64,000 bases of DNA, taken from assembly GCF_004366735.1 (NCBI RefSeq), contig NZ_SOQX01000004.1, positions 193,904 through 257,903 of the forward strand, read 5' to 3'. The position numbers were made by a program, and so were the translations under genes. Positions 19,614 through 30,704 of the stretch are shown piece after piece. Below the pieces are notes generated by a model. The model searched no databases. It was given only the letters and a program-made list of their open reading frames with translations, and was not told the DNA's origin. Position 1 is the first letter of the stretch. Each line of letters starts with the position of its first letter. Origin of the DNA: Thiohalophilus thiocyanatoxydans (GTDB lineage: Bacteria > Pseudomonadota > Gammaproteobacteria > UBA6429 > Thiohalophilaceae).

Positions 19614-19876
19614 AATCGCTATGGCTGCTGATCCCCTTGATTATCGCGGTGATCGCCTCGGCAGTGAGTGTTGTGTATTCAACCCATTACAGTCGCAAGC
19701 TGTTTGTTGAACTGACCGAACTCAAGCAGGTCCGGGACAAACTGAATGTGGAATGGGGACAGTTACAACTGGAACAGAGCACCTGGGCGACCCATGGACG
19801 TATCGAAAGTCTGGCACGCAAGAAACTGGATATGAAGCCACTTGATTATAAACAGGTGATCATACTCAAGCCATGA
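19610..19876 (+). CDS. ftsL: Cell division protein FtsL
   Basis: An 88-residue bitopic divisome protein: a short cytoplasmic end, one helix at about residues 3-23, then a periplasmic heptad-patterned coiled coil (LTELKQVRDKLNVEWGQLQLEQSTW) for pairing with FtsB. E. coli FtsL has a longer cytoplasmic tail. It overlaps rsmH and ftsI by four bases at each end. Confidence 0.93.
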   Translation: MKSLWLLIPLIIAVIASAVSVVYSTHYSRKLFVELTELKQVRDKLNVEWGQLQLEQSTWATHGRIESLARKKLDMKPLDYKQVIILKP

Positions 19877-21600
19877 AACAGCAGATATACAAACCGGCCT
19901 CCGCGTTTCGCCTGATCACCGTCATACTGGTATTGCTGTCTGTGACGCTTGTTCTGGTGTGGCGCGCCGTTGATCTGCACGTGGTCAGAAAAGCTTTTCT
20001 TCAGGACCAGGGTGATTCCCGTTATTTGCGTGAGCTGCCTCTCGCTGCCCATCGGGGTATGATTACCGATCGTCATGGCGAACCGTTGGCGATCAGCACG
20101 CCGGTGGACTCGGTTTGGGTCAATCCGGCCGAGTTTGCCACGGCCCAGCCGGAATGGCCCAGACTGGCGAGGCTGCTCAATCTTGATGTCAACGAGATTG
20201 CCCAGAAAATTTCACAACGCCAGGATAAAGAGTTTGTCTATATAAAACGGCATGTGGAGCCGGCCCGGGCAAAACGGATCATGGAACTGGGCATACCGGG
20301 CATCTCCCTGCAACGTGAATATCATCGTTATTATCCCATGGCGGAAGTGGCTTCCCACGTGGTGGGGTTCACCAATATTGATGATCAGGGTCAGGAGGGA
20401 CTGGAACTGGCCTTTGATGGCTGGTTAAGCGGGGAAGCGGGCAGCCAGCGTGTGATCCGCGATCGTCTGGGTCGTGTCGTCAAGCATGTGGAGCTATTGA
20501 AAAAGCCCCGACCCGGCAAAAACCTGACCTTGAGTATCGATCGTCGCCTGCAATATCTGGCTTACCGGGAATTAAAGCGTGCAGTGATGAGTAACCGTGC
20601 CCAGTCCGGTTCCGCGGTGATTCTGGATGTCAGAACGGGAGAAGTGCTGGCGATGGTCAACCAGCCCGCCTATAACCCGAATAATCGCGGTAACCTTCAG
20701 AGCCAGAAGGTGCGTAATCGCGCGGTCGCGGATGTATTTGAGCCGGGCTCGACTATCAAACCTTTTACCGTGATTGCCGCATTGCAAAGCGAAGACTATA
20801 GCGCCAACAGCGTGATCGATACATCACCCGGTTATTATCAGGTAAGAGGTAATACCATACGTGATATTCGTAACTACGGGAAAATCAATCTGACCCGGCT
20901 CATCAAGAAGTCGAGCAATGTTGGCGCCAGTAAACTCGCCTTGTCCCTGGAACCCGAAAAGATCTGGCATGTTTTTGATCAAATGGGTTTTGGCATGCCC
21001 ACCAGCAGTGGTTTTCCCGGTGAAACAGGTGGCTTGCTTAAACCTGCGGTGACCTGGGCTGAAATTGAACAGGCAACGCTGGCGTTTGGTTACGGATTGT
21101 CAGTGACTCCTCTGCAACTGGCAAAAGCCTATGCCGCAATCGCCAATCAGGGCGTCATCAATCCGGTAAGTTTTGTACGTGAAGATGAACCGGTACAGGG
21201 CAGGCGTGTCATCGATGCTGAAGTGGCCAATACGATGACACGTATGTTAGAGAGCGTCACGAATGAAGGCGGCACCGGTACACGTGCACGGGTGCCCGGC
21301 TACCGGGTTGCCGGTAAAACCGGGACAGTGAAAAAAATAACGAGTGAAGGTTATACCGGAGATAAATATATTGCGGTTTTCGCCGGCATGGCACCTGCCA
21401 GCGATCCGCGCATTGCCATGGTTGTCACGATTAACGAGCCTACCGGTGATGACTATTACGGCGGCCAGGTTGCGGCACCGGTCTTCTCCCGGGTCATGGG
21501 TGGTGCATTGCGCCTGTTTGACATTGCGCCTGATAACCTGATGGACGACAAGATAAAATTTGCTTCACTGCCCAATAAGGCGGCAGGAGAGCATCCATGA
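19873..21600 (+). CDS. ftsI: Peptidoglycan DD-transpeptidase FtsI (PBP3)
   Basis: The septal transpeptidase, 575 residues. A membrane anchor at about 15-37 is followed by the dimerisation/pedestal domain and the transpeptidase domain. Active-site motifs are STIK (Ser293), SSN (IKKSSNVGA) and KTGT (VAGKTGTVKK). It works with FtsW, encoded in the same operon. It overlaps ftsL and murE by four bases. Confidence 0.97.
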   Translation: MKQQIYKPASAFRLITVILVLLSVTLVLVWRAVDLHVVRKAFLQDQGDSRYLRELPLAAHRGMITDRHGEPLAISTPVDSVWVNPAEFATAQPEWPRLARLLNLDVNEIAQKISQRQDKEFVYIKRHVEPARAKRIMELGIPGISLQREYHRYYPMAEVASHVVGFTNIDDQGQEGLELAFDGWLSGEAGSQRVIRDRLGRVVKHVELLKKPRPGKNLTLSIDRRLQYLAYRELKRAVMSNRAQSGSAVILDVRTGEVLAMVNQPAYNPNNRGNLQSQKVRNRAVADVFEPGSTIKPFTVIAALQSEDYSANSVIDTSPGYYQVRGNTIRDIRNYGKINLTRLIKKSSNVGASKLALSLEPEKIWHVFDQMGFGMPTSSGFPGETGGLLKPAVTWAEIEQATLAFGYGLSVTPLQLAKAYAAIANQGVINPVSFVREDEPVQGRRVIDAEVANTMTRMLESVTNEGGTGTRARVPGYRVAGKTGTVKKITSEGYTGDKYIAVFAGMAPASDPRIAMVVTINEPTGDDYYGGQVAAPVFSRVMGGALRLFDIAPDNLMDDKIKFASLPNKAAGEHP

Positions 21601-23123
21601 TGACAATGCCGAATACACACGCCATGATGTATTTGAGCAGTATACTCGAGGATCGGATTGCTATCCCGGCCAGCCTGGATTGTCCCGTCACTGACATGAC
21701 CATGGACTCACGTCAGGTCGTCGAGGGCAGCCTGTTTGTGGCAATAAAAGGGTGTCAGGTTGATGGCGCGGATTATATCGATGCCGCGATTGAGCAGGGC
21801 GCATCAGCGATTTTGCGTGAGCACACCGGCGATGATACCGGGATTACACCGTTGAGCTGGAAAACATCCGTCACAGACCAGACCATTCCGGTGGTCAGTT
21901 TGAAAGACCTGTCACGGCAATTGGGCGCACTGGCCGATCGTTTTTACGGCAGCCCCTCATTGCAGATGTTTGTTGCCGGGATTACCGGCACCAACGGTAA
22001 AACCTCCTGTTGTCAGTTTGTGGCACAGGCGCTGAGCCAGGATAAACCCAGTGGCGTTATCGGCACCCTGGGCCGTGGACTGTACGGGCAGCTGGAGGAT
22101 TCAGGACATACCACGCCGGATGTCATCGCCAACCATCACTGGTTGGCAAAAATGCGTGACCAGGGGGCGTCCAGTGTTGTCATGGAAGTCTCCTCGCATG
22201 CCCTGGATCAGGGACGTGTAGATCGGGTGCGGTTTGATTGCGCGGTATTTACCAATCTGTCCCATGAACATCTGGACTATCACGGGGACATGGCAAGCTA
22301 TGCCCGTGTCAAGCAACAGCTGTTTCACACTCCGGATTTGAAGACGGCAGTCATCAATCGGGACGATGCCTATGGGCGTGAGCTGGAAGCAACGCTGGAT
22401 AAATCGATTGAAGTTATCAGCTACGGAATGCAGTCGGAACATCAGCCGACGCTACTGGCGCGGGACATTCGTCTCCTCGCCGACGGTCTGCAGTTCAGAG
22501 TCGAGTCAGCTTACGGTTCCGGCGAAGTCAGAACACAATTATTGGGGCGCTTTAATATCAGCAATCTGCTCGCCGCACTTGGCGCTTTGCTCGCCAAAGG
22601 ACTGACGTTTGATGATGCCCTGGGCAGACTGGCCGACGTCAGGACCGTGAGTGGAAGGATGGAAACACTGGGTGGGAATGGCCAGCCACTGGTGGTGATC
22701 GATTACGCCCATACGCCCGACGCCCTGCAACATGTCCTTGAAGCGTTGCGTGAGCATGCCCGTGGAACACTCTGGTGTATCTTTGGTTGTGGCGGCGAAC
22801 GAGACAGGCAAAAACGTTCCCTGATGGGAAAAATCGCGGAAGTTTATGCGGACCGGGTTGTCGTGACCAATGACAATCCGCGTCACGAGAATCCCGTGGA
22901 TATTATCGAGCAGATTCTGTCCGGTATGTCGGATTCCGACAGAGCTTATGTAGAACGTGATCGGCAAAAGGCGATCGAGAGTGTCATTCAGGGAGCGGAG
23001 GCAGAGGATGTCATTCTGGTGGCCGGTAAAGGTCATGAAAATTATCAGCAAGTTGGTGATGAAAAGCGGCCGTTCAGTGATATGGCCGAGGCGCAACTAC
23101 AGCTTAAACGGCGAAAGGCATGA
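21597..23123 (+). CDS. murE: UDP-MurNAc-L-Ala-D-Glu:meso-diaminopimelate ligase MurE
   Basis: Adds the third residue of the stem peptide. The 508-residue protein has the three-domain Mur ligase layout: MDSRQVVEGSLFVAIKG in domain 1, the ATP loop GTNGKTS in domain 2, and a C-terminal domain with the NDNPRHENP motif, which selects meso-diaminopimelate over lysine. The start could be either of two adjacent ATGs. It overlaps ftsI and murF by four bases. Confidence 0.97.
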   Translation: MMTMPNTHAMMYLSSILEDRIAIPASLDCPVTDMTMDSRQVVEGSLFVAIKGCQVDGADYIDAAIEQGASAILREHTGDDTGITPLSWKTSVTDQTIPVVSLKDLSRQLGALADRFYGSPSLQMFVAGITGTNGKTSCCQFVAQALSQDKPSGVIGTLGRGLYGQLEDSGHTTPDVIANHHWLAKMRDQGASSVVMEVSSHALDQGRVDRVRFDCAVFTNLSHEHLDYHGDMASYARVKQQLFHTPDLKTAVINRDDAYGRELEATLDKSIEVISYGMQSEHQPTLLARDIRLLADGLQFRVESAYGSGEVRTQLLGRFNISNLLAALGALLAKGLTFDDALGRLADVRTVSGRMETLGGNGQPLVVIDYAHTPDALQHVLEALREHARGTLWCIFGCGGERDRQKRSLMGKIAEVYADRVVVTNDNPRHENPVDIIEQILSGMSDSDRAYVERDRQKAIESVIQGAEAEDVILVAGKGHENYQQVGDEKRPFSDMAEAQLQLKRRKA

Positions 23124-24505
23124 CTGCAGGATCAGAACAGATTATAGCTCGCGGCCTGCAGATGAAGGCGAAGCAAATCGCCGAACTGCTGACCGCGGAT
23201 TATGTTGGCGAGAATGTTGAAATTCACGGGGTATCCACGGATACACGCAGAATTGCCGATGGCCAGCTGTTTGTCGCACTCAAGGGGCCAAACTTTGACG
23301 GACACGATTTTGCGTATCAGGCAGCTGAAACCGGCGCGGCAGCCTGCCTGGTCGAGCGGCCTGTCGAAGGTCTGAACTGTATTGTTGTTAATGACACCCG
23401 TATAGCACTGGGCGAACTCGCCGCGCAATGGCGTCAGCGGTTAAAAGTCAGATTGATTGGTATTACCGGCAGTAATGGCAAAACCACGGTCAAAGAAATG
23501 CTGGCCAGTATCTTGTCCGGACAAGGTGAAGTTCTGGCTACCCGGGGGAACCTGAATAATGATATTGGTATGCCCCTGACACTGCTGGAGCTTGATGAGC
23601 GATACAGTTATGCGGTTATCGAGATGGGGGCAAATCATCCCGGTGAAATCGGGTACCTGACCCGGATTGCCAAACCTGATGTGGCATTAATTACCAATGC
23701 CGGTATGGCTCACCTTGAAGGTTTTGGCAGTGTTGAGGGCGTGGCGCATGCCAAAGGCGAAATTTACCAGGGCCTGGGTGATAATGGCATTGCGATTGTG
23801 AACAATGAGGATGCCTATGCCGATTACTGGAAACAGTTGAATCAACAGCGCTGCACTATAAGCTTTGGCACAGTGCCCGGATCGGATGTCAGGGCCGAAA
23901 TAAGAATTGAAAAAGATGGCCAGAGCATGGCGATTGTTACACCGACGGACGAGATGACTGTCACGCTGAAATTACTGGGTAAACATAATGCCTTGAATGG
24001 CCTGGCGGCGATAGCCGCCGCGATAGCCGTGGATGTGCCTTTGACGGCAATCAAGGCTGGCCTGGAAAGTCTGCGGCCGGTTAATGGGCGTTTACAACTA
24101 AAGGACGGCATCAAGGGCAGCCGGATTATTGATGACACCTATAATGCCAACCCGACTTCCCTGTATGCGGCACTGGAGGCTCTTCGCGAATTTCCGGGGC
24201 AACATTACCTGGCGCTTGGGGATATGGGTGAACTGGGTGGTAAGGCCGAATCATTGCATAGCGATGCCGGCAGGAAGGCGAAAGAAAGCGGTGTGCAACG
24301 GCTGTATACCCTTGGATCGCTGGCACGTCATGCTTGCACTTCTTTCGGCGAGTCAGCGTACAGTTTTCTGGAACATGACGATATGATTGAACAAATCAGT
24401 AATGATCTGGCGCCCGATGTCACGCTGCTGGTCAAGGGTTCGCGACGCATGAAAATGGAAAAAATTGTTGCTGCCTGTGAAACGGGTCATAACAGGAAAG
24501 ACTGA
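23120..24505 (+). CDS. murF: UDP-MurNAc-tripeptide:D-Ala-D-Ala ligase MurF
   Basis: Adds D-Ala-D-Ala to complete the pentapeptide. The 461-residue protein shows [27 protein letters not shown] in domain 1, the ATP loop [12 protein letters not shown], and [10 protein letters not shown] in the C-terminal domain, a MurF hallmark. Its ATG overlaps the murE stop and its stop overlaps the mraY ATG. An in-frame ATG at 23162 would remove 14 weakly conserved residues. Confidence 0.97.
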   Translation: MTAGSEQIIARGLQMKAKQIAELLTADYVGENVEIHGVSTDTRRIADGQLFVALKGPNFDGHDFAYQAAETGAAACLVERPVEGLNCIVVNDTRIALGELAAQWRQRLKVRLIGITGSNGKTTVKEMLASILSGQGEVLATRGNLNNDIGMPLTLLELDERYSYAVIEMGANHPGEIGYLTRIAKPDVALITNAGMAHLEGFGSVEGVAHAKGEIYQGLGDNGIAIVNNEDAYADYWKQLNQQRCTISFGTVPGSDVRAEIRIEKDGQSMAIVTPTDEMTVTLKLLGKHNALNGLAAIAAAIAVDVPLTAIKAGLESLRPVNGRLQLKDGIKGSRIIDDTYNANPTSLYAALEALREFPGQHYLALGDMGELGGKAESLHSDAGRKAKESGVQRLYTLGSLARHACTSFGESAYSFLEHDDMIEQISNDLAPDVTLLVKGSRRMKMEKIVAACETGHNRKD

Positions 24506-25587
24506 TGCTATACCATCTGACACAATACCTGCAGGAGTTTTACAGCGGCTTCAATGTATTCAATTACCTGACGTTGCGGGCCATCATGGGTGTATTGACT
24601 GCACTGGTCATCTCCCTGCTTGTTGGACCCTGGATGATTCGTCGACTGGGAACGTTTAGCTTCGGTCAACCGATTCGGGACGATGGGCCGGAAACACACC
24701 TGATCAAGGCCGGAACACCCACCATGGGGGGTGCCCTGATTTTGATCGCTATCGCAGTCAGTACACTCTTGTGGTCGGATCTGACCAATAGCTATGTCTG
24801 GGTGGTTATTCTGACAACCTTCCTGTTCGGTGTGATCGGATGGATTGATGATTACAAGAAACTGGTTAAAAAAGATCCGCGCGGTCTGATCGCACGCTGG
24901 AAGTATTTCTGGCAGTCAGTTATCGCTATTGCCGTTGGCATCTATTTATACCAGACGGCATTGCCGGTTGAGAGAGAACTTATTGTGCCATTTTTCAAGA
25001 GTATCTCGCTTGAAATGGGCATGATTACGTATGTGCTATTGACGTATTTTGTCGTTGTCGGGTCAAGTAACGCGGTGAACCTGACCGACGGGCTGGATGG
25101 TCTGGCTATATTGCCGACGGTCATGGTTGGCGGTGCGTTGGGCATATTTGCCTATGCGTCCGGACATGCCGAGTTTTCTGAATACTTGCAGATCCCCAAT
25201 ATTCCCGGCTCCGGTGAACTGATTATTTTCTGTGGTTCACTGGTCGGTGCGGGGCTCGGTTTTCTCTGGTTTAACACCTACCCGGCTCAGGTTTTTATGG
25301 GTGACGTCGGAGCATTGGCTCTGGGTGCCGCACTGGGCGTTCTGGCCGTGATCGTCCGACAAGAGCTTGTTCTGTTTATTATGGGTGGTGTTTTTGTAAT
25401 GGAAACCCTATCGGTTGTTTTGCAGGTTTTATCATTCAAAATGACCGGCAGGCGAATATTCCGCATGGCACCGCTACATCATCATTTTGAATTAAAAGGC
25501 TGGCCCGAACCGCGAGTGATCGTCCGCTTCTGGATTATTACTGTCATTCTGGTTCTGATCGGTCTGGCGACGTTGAAGATTCGATAA
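24505..25587 (+). CDS. mraY: Phospho-MurNAc-pentapeptide translocase MraY
   Basis: An integral membrane enzyme (360 residues, about ten helices) that transfers phospho-MurNAc-pentapeptide to undecaprenyl phosphate, making lipid I. Catalytic aspartate motifs are visible in DDYKK ([17 protein letters not shown]) and [13 protein letters not shown], with the [13 protein letters not shown] block near the C-terminus. The length equals that of the E. coli enzyme. Confidence 0.98.
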   Translation: MLYHLTQYLQEFYSGFNVFNYLTLRAIMGVLTALVISLLVGPWMIRRLGTFSFGQPIRDDGPETHLIKAGTPTMGGALILIAIAVSTLLWSDLTNSYVWVVILTTFLFGVIGWIDDYKKLVKKDPRGLIARWKYFWQSVIAIAVGIYLYQTALPVERELIVPFFKSISLEMGMITYVLLTYFVVVGSSNAVNLTDGLDGLAILPTVMVGGALGIFAYASGHAEFSEYLQIPNIPGSGELIIFCGSLVGAGLGFLWFNTYPAQVFMGDVGALALGAALGVLAVIVRQELVLFIMGGVFVMETLSVVLQVLSFKMTGRRIFRMAPLHHHFELKGWPEPRVIVRFWIITVILVLIGLATLKIR

Positions 25588-25590
25588 CCA

Positions 25591-26973
25591 ATGCTGGCAA
25601 CGCACATGACAATGAGCACACAGGCAGCAGAGTACTTGCAAGGCAAGAAGGTCCTGATCGTCGGTATGGGTCAGACCGGGCTCTCCTGTGCGCGCTTTTT
25701 GTCCGCATTTGATATTGATATTGCTGTAACAGACAGTCGCCCGGAGCCGCCCTGTCTGTCGGTACTGCATCAGGAACTGCCGGGTACGGCCGTATTTGTC
25801 GGCGGTTTTGACGAGCTGGCATTTCGCCGCGCGGATATTATTGTGGTCAGTCCGGGAATTGCTTTACGCGAGCCGTTGATCGTCGAGGCACGTGCCAGAG
25901 GCGCAAAAGTCATTGGCGATATCGAGTTGTTCGCTTGGTTCGTCAATGTACCGGTGGTGGCGATTACCGGCTCCAATGGAAAAAGTACGGTGACCACCCT
26001 GGTCGGCGAGATGTTTCACAAGGCCGGTATCAAGGTGGGTGTTGGCGGAAACATCGGGAATCCGGCACTGGATCTGCTCAAGGAAGACAATCAGGCCTGT
26101 GTGCTGGAACTGTCCAGCTTTCAGCTTGAGACTACCGGGTCGCTGGATCCGGTCGCGGCAGCATTACTCAATATCAGCGAAGATCATCTGGATCGTTATG
26201 ACACGCTGGCGGATTACACGGCAGCCAAGGCCAGGATTTTTTATGGTTCCGGTGTGCTGGTGGTGAATGCCGATGATGAAAAAGTGATGGCAACCGCACG
26301 ATTGTTCTCCGCCGGACGTAAGCAGATCAGTTTCAGCCTGGGGATGCCTGCAGGGGAGCACTACGGGATTTGTCAGCAGGGTGCTAAACGCTGGTTATGC
26401 CGGGGTCAGCAGATGCTGATTGCCGTCGATGATCTGAAAATAACCGGCGAACACAATCTGGCCAATGCATTGGCGGCGCTGGCTCTCGGGGAGGCGGCCG
26501 GTCTGAGTCCGGATGTTATGACTGACACATTACGGGATTTTGCGGGATTGCCGCATCGCTGTCAGTGGGTGGGACAACACAATGGCGTGATTTGGATTAA
26601 TGATTCCAAGGCGACCAATGTCGGCGCGGCGATTGCCGCGATTCAAGGGATCCCGGGAGAGAAACTGATCCTGATCATGGGCGGCCAGGGCAAAGGACAG
26701 GATTTCAGCGTCTTGCACGATGTTGTGGCGCAGCGGGCAAGATGTGTGGTTTTGATCGGTGAGGATGCCCCGTTATTGGAGGAGGTGCTTGGTACGCGGG
26801 TCCCGGTGAAGCGTGCCGGCTCCATGCGGGAGGCCGTCAACAAGGCGGCAGAAATGGCTCAAACCAATGACACTGTCCTGTTATCTCCGGCTTGTGCCAG
26901 CTTTGATATGTTTCGTGGCTTTGAACACCGTGGTGAAACATTTATCGAGAGCGTCAGGAGTCTGACACAGTGA
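25591..26973 (+). CDS. murD: UDP-MurNAc-L-Ala:D-glutamate ligase MurD
   Basis: Adds D-glutamate to the nascent stem peptide. The 460-residue protein has an N-terminal Rossmann-like domain (VLIVGMGQTGLSCARFL), the ATP loop GSNGKSTVTTLVGEM, and a C-terminal domain with NDSKATN and LSPACASFDMFRGFEHRGETF. In-frame ATGs at 25591, 25606 and 25612 compete; the later two lie closer to the conserved start. It overlaps ftsW by four bases. Confidence 0.97.
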   Translation: MLATHMTMSTQAAEYLQGKKVLIVGMGQTGLSCARFLSAFDIDIAVTDSRPEPPCLSVLHQELPGTAVFVGGFDELAFRRADIIVVSPGIALREPLIVEARARGAKVIGDIELFAWFVNVPVVAITGSNGKSTVTTLVGEMFHKAGIKVGVGGNIGNPALDLLKEDNQACVLELSSFQLETTGSLDPVAAALLNISEDHLDRYDTLADYTAAKARIFYGSGVLVVNADDEKVMATARLFSAGRKQISFSLGMPAGEHYGICQQGAKRWLCRGQQMLIAVDDLKITGEHNLANALAALALGEAAGLSPDVMTDTLRDFAGLPHRCQWVGQHNGVIWINDSKATNVGAAIAAIQGIPGEKLILIMGGQGKGQDFSVLHDVVAQRARCVVLIGEDAPLLEEVLGTRVPVKRAGSMREAVNKAAEMAQTNDTVLLSPACASFDMFRGFEHRGETFIESVRSLTQ

Positions 26974-28181
26974 TAGCGGCGACGCACATTGCAAGACTGT
27001 TTAACAAACCGGACAGCCGGAACGAGCGAGTGCGTCTACTGGATATGGTGGACCGGCCGCTGCTATTTGTTGCGCTGTTCCTGTTATGTCTGGGACTGGT
27101 TATGGTCGGTTCGGCATCAACTTCGATTGCTGAAAAAATGATGGGTGATCCCTTCTACTTCTTCTGGCGTCAACTGGTTTACATGGGAATCGGATTGCTC
27201 GTCGCTACTTCCGTTATGCGCGTGCCAATGGAGATATGGGAAAAGAGTGGAAGAGCACTGATATTATTGAGCATTCTGTTGCTGATACTGGTTTTTATTC
27301 CGGGACTGGGGCGTGAGATTAATGGCAGCCAACGCTGGATTATGCTGGGACCGCTTACCCTGCAGGTTTCTGAATTCGTCAAACTGTTCTCGGTAATTTA
27401 TCTGGCCGGCTATCTGGTTCGTCATCATAACGAAGTGCGTTCACGGGTGGTCGGGTTTCTGCGCCCCCTTATTCTGCTAACCCTGCTGAGCCTGTTGTTA
27501 TTGCTGGAACCTGATTACGGAGCGGTCGTTGTGCTGTTTCTGACGGCTTTCGGCATGATGTGGCTCGGCGGCGTGCGCTTTACCCAGTTCATGCTGTTAC
27601 TCTCGTCATTGGCCGCTGCGCTGGCCCTGTTGGCGGTGACTTCACCATACCGCTTACAGCGATTGACGACATTTTTGAATCCCTGGGCGGATCCCTACGA
27701 CAGCGGTTTTCAGCTGACCCAGGCCCTGATCGCCTTTGGTCGGGGTGAGTGGTTCGGTGTGGGGCTCGGTTCCAGCATCCAGAAACTGTTTTATCTGCCG
27801 GAAGCGCACACGGATTTTCTCTTTGCCGTCATGGCTGAAGAGCTGGGGCTCTTCATGGTGATACTGGTGGTCATGGCGTATCTGTTTGTGGTTTACAGGG
27901 CGCTGAAAATCGGCCGTCGTGCCGAGAAGCGGGAGCAGCCTTTCTCCGGTTATGTGGCTTATGGCCTGGGTATCTGGATCGGTGTGCAGGCGTTTATCAA
28001 TATTGGCGTCAACATGGGGGTTTTGCCCACCAAGGGTTTGACACTTCCGTTGATGAGCTATGGCGGCAGCAGTCTGCTGGTTATGTGTATTGTCATTGCC
28101 CTACTGCTGCGCATCGATATTGAAACCCGCAAATATGATCGTCGCAGTCAAATGCCGAAGGGGAGGGACTATGAACCGTAA
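26970..28181 (+). CDS. ftsW: Septal peptidoglycan glycosyltransferase FtsW
   Basis: A SEDS-family polymerase with about ten membrane helices, 403 residues, acting with FtsI at the septum. Typical motifs are EPDYGAVVVLF, with the catalytic-region aspartate, NPWADPYDSGFQLTQALIAFGRGEWFGVGLG, and the C-terminal LPTKGLTLPLMSYGGSSLL. The start codon is the GTG at 26970, overlapping the murD stop. Its last 11 bases overlap murG. Confidence 0.97.
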   Translation: MIAATHIARLFNKPDSRNERVRLLDMVDRPLLFVALFLLCLGLVMVGSASTSIAEKMMGDPFYFFWRQLVYMGIGLLVATSVMRVPMEIWEKSGRALILLSILLLILVFIPGLGREINGSQRWIMLGPLTLQVSEFVKLFSVIYLAGYLVRHHNEVRSRVVGFLRPLILLTLLSLLLLLEPDYGAVVVLFLTAFGMMWLGGVRFTQFMLLLSSLAAALALLAVTSPYRLQRLTTFLNPWADPYDSGFQLTQALIAFGRGEWFGVGLGSSIQKLFYLPEAHTDFLFAVMAEELGLFMVILVVMAYLFVVYRALKIGRRAEKREQPFSGYVAYGLGIWIGVQAFINIGVNMGVLPTKGLTLPLMSYGGSSLLVMCIVIALLLRIDIETRKYDRRSQMPKGRDYEP

Positions 28182-29259
28182 TCCCCGTCGCATATTGATT
28201 ATGGCCGGTGGCACGGGGGGACACGTCTTTCCGGCGCTGGCTGTGGCACGCTATCTTGAGGAACAGGGTGTGGAGATCCATTGGCTGGGTACTCGCCGTG
28301 GCCTGGAGTCACAGGTTGTTCCACGGGCGGGTTTCAGCATCCGGTTTATTTCCGTCAGCGGCTTGCGCGGCAAACGTCTGTCCGGATTATTTTTCGCTCC
28401 GTTCAAACTCTCTTATGCACTGTTACAGGCGATTGTGATTTGTCTGCGACTCAAACCGGATGCCGTACTGGGAATGGGGGGCTTTGTTACCGGTCCCGGC
28501 GGACTGGCCGCCTGGTTGTTACGCCGGCCATTATTGATCCACGAACAGAATGCCATCCCGGGTCTGACCAACCGTCTGCTCAGCCACCTGGCTTTGCAGG
28601 TGATGGAGGCGTTTCCGGGCAGCTTTAAAAATGACAGGGTACTGCACACCGGTAACCCGGTACGCCAGGACATTATTGATCTGTCGGCACCGGCGCAACG
28701 CTTGCCCCGACATGAGGGCGCGATCCGCATTCTGGTGATTGGCGGGAGTCTCGGAGCACAGGTGCTGAATGAAACCGTGCCACAGGCGCTGAGCCGGCTA
28801 CCGGACGAAATACCGGTAACGGTTCGGCATCAGGCCGGAAGGGGCAAACTGGAGTCGGCCCGCGAGGCGTATGCGTCGGCCGGCATCCAGGCGGAAACCG
28901 TTATGTTTATTGATGACATGGCCGACGCGTTCGAGTGGGCCGATCTGGTGATCTGCCGCGCCGGGGCGCTGACTGTTTTTGAACTGGCCTCGGCAGGCCT
29001 GGCTTCGGTTCTGGTGCCGTATCCCTATGCAGTGGATGATCATCAGACCGCCAACGCCCGCTACCTGGAGGAGGCCGGCGCGGCCAGGCTGATGCCGGCC
29101 AGGGAGTTCAATGCCGAACGTCTGGCGGCGGTATTGCGGGAATTGCTGGAACAGGGTCGGGATAACCTGCTGGCGATGGCCGAACGGGCACGACAACGGG
29201 CCATGCCCGACGCAACCCGGATTGTCGGTCAGCGTTGCCTGGAGGTGATGCATGGCTAA
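28171..29259 (+). CDS. murG: UDP-GlcNAc:lipid I N-acetylglucosaminyltransferase MurG
   Basis: A peripheral inner-face enzyme that makes lipid II. From the ATG at 28171 it has 362 residues, beginning [26 protein letters not shown] with the GGTGGH loop, later [11 protein letters not shown] and, in the C-terminal half, a UDP-GlcNAc site around [31 protein letters not shown] lies just upstream. The frame is open further upstream to 28060, but that part only shadows ftsW. Confidence 0.97.
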   Translation: MNRNPRRILIMAGGTGGHVFPALAVARYLEEQGVEIHWLGTRRGLESQVVPRAGFSIRFISVSGLRGKRLSGLFFAPFKLSYALLQAIVICLRLKPDAVLGMGGFVTGPGGLAAWLLRRPLLIHEQNAIPGLTNRLLSHLALQVMEAFPGSFKNDRVLHTGNPVRQDIIDLSAPAQRLPRHEGAIRILVIGGSLGAQVLNETVPQALSRLPDEIPVTVRHQAGRGKLESAREAYASAGIQAETVMFIDDMADAFEWADLVICRAGALTVFELASAGLASVLVPYPYAVDDHQTANARYLEEAGAARLMPAREFNAERLAAVLRELLEQGRDNLLAMAERARQRAMPDATRIVGQRCLEVMHG

Positions 29260-30700
29260 CCAGCTGAGGCGCTTTACCGATCTGCCTTCCGGTCAGGGCG
29301 AACCGGGTATGGGCCGTATTAAATGTATCCACTTTGTCGGTATCGGTGGTGTCGGTATGGGCGGGATCGCGGAAGTACTGATCAATCTCGGTTACGAGGT
29401 GACCGGTTCGGATATTCATGAAAATGCCGTGACCCGTCATCTGACGCAACTGGGGGCAACCATTATCCAGGGCCATGCGGCGGAAAATATTACCAACTGT
29501 GATGTGGTGGTGACTTCCAGTGCCATTGTGACAGATAACCCGGAAGTCAAGGCCGCGCACCAGCAGCGTATTCCGGTAGTACCGCGGGCGGAAATGCTCG
29601 CCGAGCTGATGCGTTTTCGGTATGGCATTGCGGTGGCCGGAACGCATGGCAAAACCACGACCACCAGTCTGGTCGCCAGCGTCCTGGCCGAAGGCGGGGT
29701 GGATCCGACATTTGTCATTGGCGGACGACTCAACAGTGCCGGTACCCATGCGCGTCTGGGCAGCGGGCGCTATCTGGTGGCCGAAGCCGATGAAAGCGAT
29801 GCCTCGTTTATGCATCTGCAGCCGATGATGGCGATCGTGACCAATATCGACGCGGATCATATGGAAACCTACGGCGGGGATTTTGAAAGACTGCGCCAGA
29901 CCTTTGTCGAATTTCTGCATCACCTGCCGTTTTACGGCCTGGCGGTGGTGTGTATTGATGACGAGGAAATTCGTAATCTGATGCCGAGTATCAGCCGGCC
30001 TATCATTACCTATGGCCTGAGCGAGGGCGCGGACGTGCGCGCGATAAATATCACTCAGGCGGCAAACCAGACCCACTTTACGATTGTACAGCGGGATTCG
30101 GGAGAGCGTTTTGATGTCACCTTGAATATGCCGGGACATCACAACGTTCTGAATGCCCTGGCGGCTATCGCGGTCGCGCATGAGATCGGGATCGAAAACC
30201 GGCACATTGCCAGGGCGCTGGATAATTTCCAGGGTATCGGACGCCGCTTCCAGATCTATGGGGAGTATCAGATTGGCCGGGGCAAAGTGATTCATGTCGA
30301 TGACTACGGTCATCATCCGCGTGAAGTGGAAGCGACTATTCAGGCGATCCGCGCCGGTTGGCCCGAGCGGCGCCTGGTGGTGGCATTTCAACCGCATCGT
30401 TATACCCGAACACGGGATCTGTTCGAAGACTTCACCCGGGTGCTCTCCGAAGTGGATGCCCTGGTGTTACTGGAGGTCTATCCCGCCGGTGAGACACCTA
30501 TTAATGGTGCTGACGGACGCTCATTGACGCGCGCCATTCGGATGCGGGGCCAGGTTGAACCGATTTTTGTCGAAGAGCTGGATGAGTTAGCGACGGTACT
30601 GAACGGGGTATTACAGGACAGGGATATTCTACTGACACTCGGGGCCGGGAATATCGGCGCCGCGGCGGCCCGGCTCGAGCAGCAATTGAGCGGGCAATAA
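29252..30700 (+). CDS. murC: UDP-MurNAc:L-alanine ligase MurC
   Basis: Adds the first stem-peptide residue. The 482-residue protein has the [16 protein letters not shown] nucleotide-binding start, the ATP loop [16 protein letters not shown] and the downstream [11 protein letters not shown] block. It has about 20 residues before the conserved core, which is typical. It overlaps murG by eight bases. Confidence 0.97.
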   Translation: MANQLRRFTDLPSGQGEPGMGRIKCIHFVGIGGVGMGGIAEVLINLGYEVTGSDIHENAVTRHLTQLGATIIQGHAAENITNCDVVVTSSAIVTDNPEVKAAHQQRIPVVPRAEMLAELMRFRYGIAVAGTHGKTTTTSLVASVLAEGGVDPTFVIGGRLNSAGTHARLGSGRYLVAEADESDASFMHLQPMMAIVTNIDADHMETYGGDFERLRQTFVEFLHHLPFYGLAVVCIDDEEIRNLMPSISRPIITYGLSEGADVRAINITQAANQTHFTIVQRDSGERFDVTLNMPGHHNVLNALAAIAVAHEIGIENRHIARALDNFQGIGRRFQIYGEYQIGRGKVIHVDDYGHHPREVEATIQAIRAGWPERRLVVAFQPHRYTRTRDLFEDFTRVLSEVDALVLLEVYPAGETPINGADGRSLTRAIRMRGQVEPIFVEELDELATVLNGVLQDRDILLTLGAGNIGAAAARLEQQLSGQ

Positions 30701-30704
30701 CACC

